From the NCBI GenBank assembly GCA_026645575.1, contig JAPKMW010000015.1, positions 62,001 through 126,000 of the forward strand: DNA of 64,000 bases, given 5' to 3'. The translations under genes were made by a program, and so were the position numbers. Origin of the DNA: Caldilineaceae bacterium (GTDB lineage: Bacteria; Chloroflexota; Anaerolineae; Caldilineales; Caldilineaceae). Under the pieces are notes generated by a model. It was not told where the DNA came from. It worked only from the letters and a program-made list of their open reading frames with translations, and searched no databases. Below are positions 45,171 to 52,515 of the stretch, in pieces; the stretch's first letter is position 1; each line of letters opens with the position of its first letter.

Positions 45171-48100
45171 TTCTTTCTTTTGGCAGCACGCTTTTTATTT
45201 GATTTATCTCTACTGACTCCGCCAGGTACCAACTTTAGTGACTGTTTCACTTTTTCACATACCGCATACACTCCGTTTGTGTTTTGACAAATATTGTATG
45301 CACGCGTTAAATATTGTCGTGCTAGTATAAATTGTTTCAAATGTAACATAATGATGCCCAAATTGTATAACAACGTGACCAATTGTGGATGATTTTTTAT
45401 GAGTAAGGCATCATATATGTGTAATGCCCATTCTAGGTATAAGCGGGCACCCACGAGTTGACCTTGCGCTAGTAATAATGATCCGAGGTTGTTAAGGCTT
45501 GTAGCAGTGTCTAAATGATTGTTGCCTAACACCTGTTGGTGGATTGCCAGCGCTTTTTCGTAATAAGCACGAGCTTTTTCATATTCCCTTTGGGCCTGTA
45601 ATAGCGAACCAAGGTTGTTTAGGCTAGTAGCTGTGTCAGCGTGGTTGTCTCCTAACGTTTGTTGGCAAATCTCTAGTGCTTCTTCATAATAGTTACGAGC
45701 TTGTTCATGCTTGCCTTGCGCTTGTAATAGCAACCCAAGATTGTTCAAGCTTGCAACGCTATCAGGATGATTAGTGCCAAGAACTTGACGTCGAATCGCC
45801 AACGCTTCTTCAAGATGAATGCGTGCTTCTTCATACTTACCCTGAGATTGTAAAAGTGTCCCAAGATTATTTAGACCCATAGCCGTATCAGGATGAGTGT
45901 TACCTAACACCTGACGACTAATTTCTAACGCTTCTTTATGGTAAATATATGCATGCTCACATTTTCCCAGTGACTGTAGCAGGCAGCCAAGGTTGTTTAG
46001 ACAAGAAATTGTATCAGGATGATGATTGCCTAGCACTTGACGGAAAATTGTTAGCGCTTCCTCATGATATATACGTGCTTGCTCGTATTTACCGTGTTCA
46101 TGTAGCAACGCTCCGAGATTATCTATACTCAAGGCTGTGGCAGAGTGATTACTGCCCAAAACCTTGCGTCGGATTTCTAGAGCTTCTTGATGATATTGAT
46201 GTGCTTGTTTATAATCACCCTGTGCCTGGCATAGTGTGCCAAGGTTGGATAAAGTATTAGCTGTGTCAGGATGGTTACTGCCTAATATCTCCCGACGATT
46301 TGTCAAAGCTGTTTCATAGTGTGTGTACGCCATGTCATAGTTGCCTTTGGCTTGGGCAAGAAATCCAAGATTATGCAAAGCAGTGGCAGTATTTGGGTGA
46401 AAGTTTCCTAGTACTTGACGGCAAATCATTAGTGTAGCTTCGTAATAAAAATGTGCTTGCTCATACTTGCCTTGCAATTGAAAAATCAAACCGAGATTGT
46501 TTAAACTCACTGCTGTATCAGGATGATTATCGCCCAGTATGTGTTGGCGAATTGCTAAAGCAGCTTCATAGTAATCCTGAGCTTTTTGATACTCACCTTT
46601 CTCCTGAAATAGATAACCGAGGTTGTTAAGGCTTTTAGCCGTGTCCTCATGCTCTTGCCCTAAAGATGCCTGCCGAATCCTTAAAGCTCGCTCATGGCAA
46701 AGTTGGGCATGAGAATAATTTGTTTGCTCTCTTTGTAATTGACCTAGAAAATCGAGGCTTTCTGCGGTGACTAAGTGGTCTTCGCCAAAGAGTATACTGC
46801 GAGTTTTGAGTGCTAGCTCAGTAACAGACTGTGCTTTCGCATACTCGCCTTGTTCGTTTAAATAGTAGGCTGCTTTCTGCCATAGTGTGGCGACTAACTC
46901 AGGTTCGATTTTCTGCTTTTCGGCATGGTTCACAACAGTTATGAGATGGGGGAGTATATTGCCGCTGGCCGCCCATGTCTCTAAGTTATACTGATCGAAG
47001 GGAAAAAATTGATTGACCAAATGAATTGCTGCTTCGAGCCACCTTTCTTTTTCCTCTTTATGCAATCGATCTTGGGTAACTTCCTGAACCAGACGATGAA
47101 TGGTGATCGTCTCTTCTTTGCGCGAAATGAGGGAATAGCGGTAAAGTGTAGCCAGCATCTCTTCCACTTCCAGCATATTTTCTAACGTCGCTTGCAGGGT
47201 TGGTGATAAGCCGGCTGCACCAAAGCGGATCATGGTAATAGAGATATTATCTGGTGCTAGAAAGGCGCAGAGATTGAGTAAGTGGGCGGCAGCAGGATTG
47301 GCTTGTTGAACTTGTTGAAAGGCGATCTCCCAAGTGGTCAAGACTGTCGCTGGATAATTGCGCGGCGGTGTTGCCCGCTGCCAAAGTTCTTGCCGTCGCT
47401 CGACATACAGGGTTGCATAGGTCGTAAGCGGCATCCCTCGTTCACTCATAAAAGCGGCGGCCTGCTCAAGCGCTAATGGCAACTTGCCGAGAAGCTCAGC
47501 CACCTGTTCGGCGGCGGCTTGATTGGTATCACCAGTACGCTTGATCAAGAAAGCGCTTGCTTCGGCCAGGGAAAACTCGTTCAGTTGCAAAACGTTGCCT
47601 AAGTGCCGCCAATTTGGATTACGCGATGTGATGATGACATGACCATTGCCCTGGGCTGGTAATACATCCTGTAATTGCTCCGCTGTTTCGGCATTATCAA
47701 AAATCAACAACCAGCGCTGGGCTGTAGCGGCCAACCAGCCACGGACAAGATTGATCAAAATATTCTTATCAACGGCTGTTTTTACCGGTAAGTTGAGCCG
47801 ACTGATTAGCGTTGCATAGTCCGCCGAAAATAACTCATCGTTTTCGGTCCGTATCCACCAAACCAAGTCATAATCGGCGGCATGGCGGTACGCAAATTCA
47901 ACTGCGCTTTGCGTTTTGCCAACACCACCCAAACCTGCCATCGTCTGTACTAAAACCGTCGTATTGCCTGCTGACAGATTTTGTGTAAGAATGGCTAAAG
48001 TATCTTCGCGCCCTGCGAAATTAGGATTGCGATGGAAGGGTACATAGAAGATAGGAAACTGCAGCTCATTGTTTTGCTGTGCATCATCTGGCTGAGCCAT

Positions 48101-48274
48101 CTCTAGTTTGGCTTTGAGATCAGCAATCTTTCCCTCCCACTCGCGTTCAGCATCAATCAGAGCTAGTGGAATATCTGTCCGTAAAATGAACTCTTCTTTG
48201 CGCTCTTGAATGAGACGCATCTTCCGCTCTGCACGCGCTAATTCATCTCTCAAAGCCTGCACACTTTTATCCAT
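45167..48274 (-). CDS. NB-ARC NTPase with TPR repeats and N-terminal adaptor helices
   Basis: A 1035-residue STAND protein. Residues 3-57 form a charged helical module with core DIPLALID that is homologous to the C-terminus of the neighbouring caspase. The NB-ARC part has P-loop GLGGVGKT (114-121), Walker B LLIFDN (189-194), HVIITSRN (212-219) and the GLPL-type motif GKLPLALEQAA (263-273). From about 460 to 1010 run about twelve tetratricopeptide repeats of 42 residues of kinesin-light-chain type (LGxxHPDTAxSLNNLG). This layout is sensor (TPR), switch (NB-ARC) and adaptor. The caspase stop is 4 bp upstream, so the two are one operon. GC content is much lower than outside (25 of 60 bases at 46381-46440 against 40 of 60 at 43021-43080). 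Confidence 0.93.
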   Translation of the reverse strand: MDKSVQALRDELARAERKMRLIQERKEEFILRTDIPLALIDAEREWEGKIADLKAKLEMAQPDDAQQNNELQFPIFYVPFHRNPNFAGREDTLAILTQNLSAGNTTVLVQTMAGLGGVGKTQSAVEFAYRHAADYDLVWWIRTENDELFSADYATLISRLNLPVKTAVDKNILINLVRGWLAATAQRWLLIFDNAETAEQLQDVLPAQGNGHVIITSRNPNWRHLGNVLQLNEFSLAEASAFLIKRTGDTNQAAAEQVAELLGKLPLALEQAAAFMSERGMPLTTYATLYVERRQELWQRATPPRNYPATVLTTWEIAFQQVQQANPAAAHLLNLCAFLAPDNISITMIRFGAAGLSPTLQATLENMLEVEEMLATLYRYSLISRKEETITIHRLVQEVTQDRLHKEEKERWLEAAIHLVNQFFPFDQYNLETWAASGNILPHLITVVNHAEKQKIEPELVATLWQKAAYYLNEQGEYAKAQSVTELALKTRSILFGEDHLVTAESLDFLGQLQREQTNYSHAQLCHERALRIRQASLGQEHEDTAKSLNNLGYLFQEKGEYQKAQDYYEAALAIRQHILGDNHPDTAVSLNNLGLIFQLQGKYEQAHFYYEATLMICRQVLGNFHPNTATALHNLGFLAQAKGNYDMAYTHYETALTNRREILGSNHPDTANTLSNLGTLCQAQGDYKQAHQYHQEALEIRRKVLGSNHSATALSIDNLGALLHEHGKYEQARIYHEEALTIFRQVLGNHHPDTISCLNNLGCLLQSLGKCEHAYIYHKEALEISRQVLGNTHPDTAMGLNNLGTLLQSQGKYEEARIHLEEALAIRRQVLGTNHPDSVASLNNLGLLLQAQGKHEQARNYYEEALEICQQTLGDNHADTATSLNNLGSLLQAQREYEKARAYYEKALAIHQQVLGNNHLDTATSLNNLGSLLLAQGQLVGARLYLEWALHIYDALLIKNHPQLVTLLYNLGIIMLHLKQFILARQYLTRAYNICQNTNGVYAVCEKVKQSLKLVPGGVSRDKSNKKRAAKRKK

Positions 48275-48278
48275 TTTT

Positions 48279-49280
48279 CTACCCCTGGCTCAGTTTGCGC
48301 TCTAATTCTTGAATATCCGCTTCGGTGCGGCGTTTGTTGTCGATCAATTGCAGCGGAATGTCTTGATATTCAATATATTCCGTCATACGTTCTTCCATCA
48401 GCAATAATGCCCTGCGGCGGTTTTCAAGCCGGCGTTTCAACGTGGCGATCTGTTCCTGATTGATCCCCGCCCCTGGTTGCGCCACAGGCAAGGTAGAGCC
48501 ATCGCTAGACCAGGTCAACTTTTTCGGCATTTTGTCTCCTGCGGCGTAATAGGCCAGAGCAAAGTTATCTTCCAGCGCACTCACCTTCAGAATCGGATGC
48601 TGTTTATCTTGCGTGCGTTCCGGTACTTTCCGCCCTAACCACATGCTGAGATCCAGAACGCGTACATAACCATCATTCTCAAAACTGCCGTACCCAGCGA
48701 ATGCCTCCAGGAGCGCTGCCGTGAAGACGCTATAAGGTTTTCCTGTCCATGAAACTTCGTCTTTGCGTGAGGAGGCAATCACCACCCGCCCGCTACTTTT
48801 CCTAAGCTCGGTTGCAACTTCATTTGGCAAAGGTGATTTCATCCCGGCCAACCCTTTTGCTTCCGCCTGTCCACCCGCATGGCAACAGTCGAGTAAGACC
48901 ACCAGCTTTTTTGCCTGAATCTTGCGCAGACAGTTTGTAAATTCAAGACCAGAGATCGCTGTATTTGGCAGATCAGCCAAATCATAACCAAACGGCATCA
49001 GGTGGTAAGCCGGTGTTTCCAGCCCATGCCCTGAAAAGTAAACGATGACCGTTGCTTCAGGATCATTTTGTGTCTGATTCGCAAGTTGTGTCAGCGCCGT
49101 CAAAACGGCGTCACGTTTGGCCGCTGGGCCGGTTAGCAGTTGTACTTGCTGGGGTGGGTATGCGCAGCGCGTTGCATCACAAAGTAAATCAGCAACGCCT
49201 TGTGCATCAGCAATGGTTACCGGCAGATCGGCCCCGACCCCAATCACAACAGCATAGCCGTGGGTAAATGTCTGAGTCAT
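48279..49280 (-). CDS. Caspase-family peptidase with C-terminal adaptor helices
   Basis: A 333-residue caspase-fold (C14, metacaspase-like) protein. Catalytic His85 is in YFSGHG and Cys133 in LLDCCHAGG; VVIASSRKDEVSW and YSVFTAALLEAF follow as in p20-type domains. No signal peptide. After a short linker, residues about 276-331 form a charged helical module with core DIPLQLID, which aligns without gaps to residues 3-57 of the NB-ARC/TPR protein encoded next (21 of 55 identical). This suggests recruitment of the peptidase by homotypic contact. AGGGA lies 8 nt before the ATG. The substrate is unknown. Confidence 0.92.
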   Translation of the reverse strand: MTQTFTHGYAVVIGVGADLPVTIADAQGVADLLCDATRCAYPPQQVQLLTGPAAKRDAVLTALTQLANQTQNDPEATVIVYFSGHGLETPAYHLMPFGYDLADLPNTAISGLEFTNCLRKIQAKKLVVLLDCCHAGGQAEAKGLAGMKSPLPNEVATELRKSSGRVVIASSRKDEVSWTGKPYSVFTAALLEAFAGYGSFENDGYVRVLDLSMWLGRKVPERTQDKQHPILKVSALEDNFALAYYAAGDKMPKKLTWSSDGSTLPVAQPGAGINQEQIATLKRRLENRRRALLLMEERMTEYIEYQDIPLQLIDNKRRTEADIQELERKLSQG

Positions 49281-49454
49281 TTGCTAGTCCCTTCTACGTG
49301 ATTGTGCTTCTGAAGCTGATCGGATGAAAGAGTTGCATAATTGCTTCGGTAAGCGGAATAGCTTGGTTGCTACCTCTAGAAAATCCGACTGCCCATCGAG
49401 TTGAACTTGCTGACCAGGTAACGGATGCCGAAAGAGGAATAACGATACTTACGA

Positions 49455-49483
49455 AGTATATTTAAAATTGTAAATATAAGCAA
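49455..49483 (-). promoter_or_regulatory. Possible promoter of the caspase operon
   Basis: On the minus strand TTGCTT (49483-49478), a 17-bp AT-rich spacer and TATACT (49460-49455). It would give a leader of about 170 nt. It lies between the hairpin element 49518-49640 and the caspase gene. Confidence 0.45.
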
Positions 49484-49517
49484 AAAGCACTTTGGGTTGA
49501 CTGAGTCTAGAAAAGGT

Positions 49518-49640
49518 GGCTCAACCGGAATCCAAGGGATTGACAAAGGAATCTTCCGGGAAGGTCGGTTCTGTCGACCGGCTCGTCCGGTTAAACCTTC
49601 CCGGAAGATGGTTGTCAAGTCCCTGAGTTTCGGTTGAGCC
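49518..49640. mobile_element. MITE-like long hairpin, 123 bp
   Basis: Outer arms GGCTCAACCG (49518-49527) and CGGTTGAGCC (49631-49640), middle arms AGGGATTGACAA and TTGTCAAGTCCCT, and inner 15-bp arms (49551-49565 and 49595-49609, exact complements) fold into one imperfect hairpin. It lies between the 7TM-DISM gene and the caspase promoter. Confidence 0.65.
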
Positions 49641-49665
49641 GAAAAGGTTACACTGCCTATCGGTC

Positions 49666-51147
49666 CTATCCAGTCTGTGATCTTTGCTGGCGTCTACGGT
49701 AAACTTCTGGGTACAATGTCTTCATGCAGTCGGTGCAAATCCCGTGGCTGAACTGGGCGTCGGTGTGCTGGCTAATATAAGTCTCCAACCCTTGCCAGGC
49801 GCCTTCCTCATCGCGAATCTTTTTACAATTGGCGCAGATGGGCAAAATGCCGTGAAGCGTTTTGATCTCGGCGGTGCGTTCGGCCACCAGGCGTTCTAAC
49901 TCTTCGCTGCGAATCTCCAGATTTTGGCGTGCTTGTTCTTCCGCTTGTAACCGCGCCCGCTGTAAAATACGAATGCGATCTGTTAGCGCAAACGAGAGCA
50001 AAAGCGTACTAACGGCAACGCCAATCGTAGGACTTTGAAAGAGCAGGAGATGGTAGGGAAGAATATTGGCGCCTAATAGACCGATAATGATGGTGCTGCA
50101 CCATAAGCAAATCTGCCCCATGAGATAAAAGCGGGCTTCCGTCTGTTTGTGGCGCCAGGCGATCACACTGATGATGGAACAAAAGGCAGGGTAGAGAAAG
50201 ATTGCCACCATGATGAGACTATAGGCAAAGCGCCAAGACCACAAGAACGGACTAATGCCTATAATGATGGCCCCAATGATGAAAATTTTCAGCCAGCGTT
50301 CAAGCCGCCGATTGGTTTGTATCTGCAAAAGTTCCCGTAGGATGAGGATATTCATCAATAGGCTAATCCCAGAAAAGACCACAGTCCCTTCGTTGCCAAG
50401 CCAGGTGTTGTCAGGATAAAGCGCGGCTGGGCCAAAGCCACTGCCCCCGGCTATCGCCAGATAAGTGATCGGTAAAAAAAGTACGTAGTATAAGTGTAGA
50501 CGGCTGCGCAGGAGAGAAAGGACAAAGAGGTTGTAAATGAACAAGGCGCCGAAAACTCCTAAGAATAAGCTGTGCAGCATCCAAGCAAAAGTTATCGAGC
50601 TTTGGAGCGCCTTTCCCTCCAATACGGCAAACGGTACGAGCAAAGGCTCCCCATCAGATTTAACCTGCACATACAACTCGGCTGATGTGCCAGGCGCCAG
50701 ATGAAATGGTAAAACTAAAGTGGTCGCTGGATAAGGACGCTGGCGTGCTGGCAACTTGTCACCTGAGTGTACGGTCTCTTGGAGCAGGCCCTGACTAACC
50801 ACATAAAGCGTGACATAATCGAGCACCGCATTTTTGATGTCGAGGTAGAACTCTTGAGGCGCATCGGTTTGGTTCTGTACCGGGATCCGCAGCCAGTAGG
50901 CTGAAGGGGTGAAGCCAAAGTTAGGCGTTGTCAAGTCCAGATCGGTAAATTGCGCGCGTTGCGCCAGGATTTGGTCAAGTGTGGCGATTGCTGATGGATC
51001 AGCCAACACCTGTACCTGGCTGACATCTATCGTTTGCTGCCGCGGCGCCGCATGGGCTACACTTGTCAGCCCCAGCACGCAAATGAGTAGCGCAAGTGCA
51101 GAGCGCCCACCTAGATCCCTCCATAAATTAACCCTAAGATTTGTCAT
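49666..51147 (-). CDS. 7TM-DISM receptor with C-terminal cysteine motif
   Basis: A 493-residue sensor. A signal peptide (ALALLICVLGLTSVAHA) precedes a 7TMR-DISMED2-type beta-sandwich (about 40-175), then seven helices (about 183-390). After a helix (LQAEEQARQNLEIRSEELERLVAERTAEIKTL) the protein ends in a compact motif: C438xxC441, GAWQGLETYISQHTDAQFSHG with His468, and C471xxC474. The cysteines suggest a zinc-binding output or dimer module. There is no kinase or GGDEF domain. ATG 51147 is chosen because the signal peptide follows it directly. A truncated paralogue lies upstream. Confidence 0.85.
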   Translation of the reverse strand: MTNLRVNLWRDLGGRSALALLICVLGLTSVAHAAPRQQTIDVSQVQVLADPSAIATLDQILAQRAQFTDLDLTTPNFGFTPSAYWLRIPVQNQTDAPQEFYLDIKNAVLDYVTLYVVSQGLLQETVHSGDKLPARQRPYPATTLVLPFHLAPGTSAELYVQVKSDGEPLLVPFAVLEGKALQSSITFAWMLHSLFLGVFGALFIYNLFVLSLLRSRLHLYYVLFLPITYLAIAGGSGFGPAALYPDNTWLGNEGTVVFSGISLLMNILILRELLQIQTNRRLERWLKIFIIGAIIIGISPFLWSWRFAYSLIMVAIFLYPAFCSIISVIAWRHKQTEARFYLMGQICLWCSTIIIGLLGANILPYHLLLFQSPTIGVAVSTLLLSFALTDRIRILQRARLQAEEQARQNLEIRSEELERLVAERTAEIKTLHGILPICANCKKIRDEEGAWQGLETYISQHTDAQFSHGICTDCMKTLYPEVYRRRQQRSQTG

Positions 51148-51301
51148 CTGCGCCCCTTTGGTCACTCGCCCCATCGCTGACCTGACTTGGCTTGCTTTGC
51201 CGCGGCAGATAAGCTGCCTAGAAGCTTGCAAAGTCAAGCTGTTCCTCTCGCTCTAATGATTGATCGTTGCGAATTCTTCCCGTAATACATCTTGCTGCTT
51301 T

Positions 51302-51431
51302 GCATTAGTAACTGATGTTGCGCACCGGGCCCAAGGGGCGCCCCGCCGCCATCGCTGGCGGCAGGCCGGCAGGATGCCGCGGGAACCCACTGGGTGCCCA
51401 GGAGAAGTTGCGTAACATCAGTTACTAATGC
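51302..51431. mobile_element. MITE-like element abutting a stop codon, 130 bp
   Basis: The ends are 23-bp inverted repeats with one mismatch (GCATTAGTAACTGATGTT...). The GC-rich interior has CGCCGCCATCGCTGGCGGC. It ends directly before the stop codon of the truncated 7TM-DISM gene (51432). Confidence 0.65.
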
Positions 51432-52298
51432 TTAATTGGCCCGATTCTGCTGACGTTTGCGGTGAATTTCCGGGTATAACTCTGCTATACAGTCAACACA
51501 GATACCGTGGCTAAATTGGGCGTCGGTGTGTTGGCTGATGTAGGTCTCCAACCCTTGCCAGGCGCCTTCCTCATTGCGGATCTTCTTGCAATTGGCGCAG
51601 ATGGGCAGAATGCCGTGGAGCGTTTTGATCTCGGCGGTGCGTTCGGCGACCAGGCGTTCTAACTCTTCGCTGCGAATCTCCAGATTTTGGCGCGCCCGTT
51701 CCTCGGCAATCATGCGCGCCCGTTGGAGGAGGCGAATTGGGTCGGCCAGCGCGAGCGAAAGCAAAAGGGCATCACTGGCGATGCCAAGGGCAGGGCTTTG
51801 ATAAATGAGGAAATGATAGTATAGTTCCGCTGCCGCGCCCCCTGCCAGATGAAAGGGTAAGACCAATGTAGTGGCGAGATAAGGGCGCTGGTTGGTCGGT
51901 ACTGTATCACCGGATAGTATGGTCTCATGCAGAGTAGCGTTACCGACCACATACAATGTCACATAGTCTAGCCCTGAATTTTTAATATCAAGGTAGAACC
52001 TATTTGGTACCTTATCTGGATTTTGTACAGGGATGCGGAACCAATAGGCTGATGCGGTGAACCCATAATTGGGGGCAGTCGTCTGTAAATCGGTAAATTG
52101 TGCGCGTTGCGCCAGGATCTGAGCCAACGTGGCCGTTGCCGACCGATCTTCCCACACTTGTACTTGGCCAACGACTAAATCCTGGCGTACAGGCGCCGCT
52201 TGCACACTACTGGTCAGCCAGAAGGCACAGAAGATCAGCGCCAGCGCGATTTGCTCGATAACAGGTCGTGATCCACCAAAACGGCCGACCTTGATCAT
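51432..52298 (-). CDS. 7TM-DISM paralogue lacking the 7TM region
   Basis: A 288-residue relative of the 493-residue protein at 49666. Signal peptide, DISMED2-type domain and C-terminal cysteine motif are all kept and similar, but the sequence jumps from AAAELY (residue 160) to YHFLIYQSPALG, equivalent to residues 159 and 365 of the paralogue. About 205 residues with six of the seven helices are missing, in frame, without a stop. Only one weakly hydrophobic segment (about 163-185) remains. It may be a decaying gene or a one-helix variant. ATG 52298 follows GGAG by 5 nt. Confidence 0.75.
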   Translation of the reverse strand: MIKVGRFGGSRPVIEQIALALIFCAFWLTSSVQAAPVRQDLVVGQVQVWEDRSATATLAQILAQRAQFTDLQTTAPNYGFTASAYWFRIPVQNPDKVPNRFYLDIKNSGLDYVTLYVVGNATLHETILSGDTVPTNQRPYLATTLVLPFHLAGGAAAELYYHFLIYQSPALGIASDALLLSLALADPIRLLQRARMIAEERARQNLEIRSEELERLVAERTAEIKTLHGILPICANCKKIRNEEGAWQGLETYISQHTDAQFSHGICVDCIAELYPEIHRKRQQNRAN

Positions 52299-52515
52299 CT
52301 CCACTCCTTTGTTTGGGAGGCGGCGCCTTCCCGCCTATGGTTGATTTACCCGAGCGTTGTGTCTGGTTGACGAATACTACTGACTTTTCTATCAACCAAA
52401 TGCAACGATCGGGTTCTACGGTTCATGATTCTACAGCAGACAGTTAACCAGAAATTTACCAGGGATGCCAGCTACAAATGTCAGTTGCTTGCCGGAAACC
52501 GCCTACAACTGGTCA

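Noticed and set aside
49376..49618. Possible 80-residue minus-strand gene upstream of the caspase
   Set aside because: Half of it lies in the long hairpin element 49518-49640 and it has no ribosome site.
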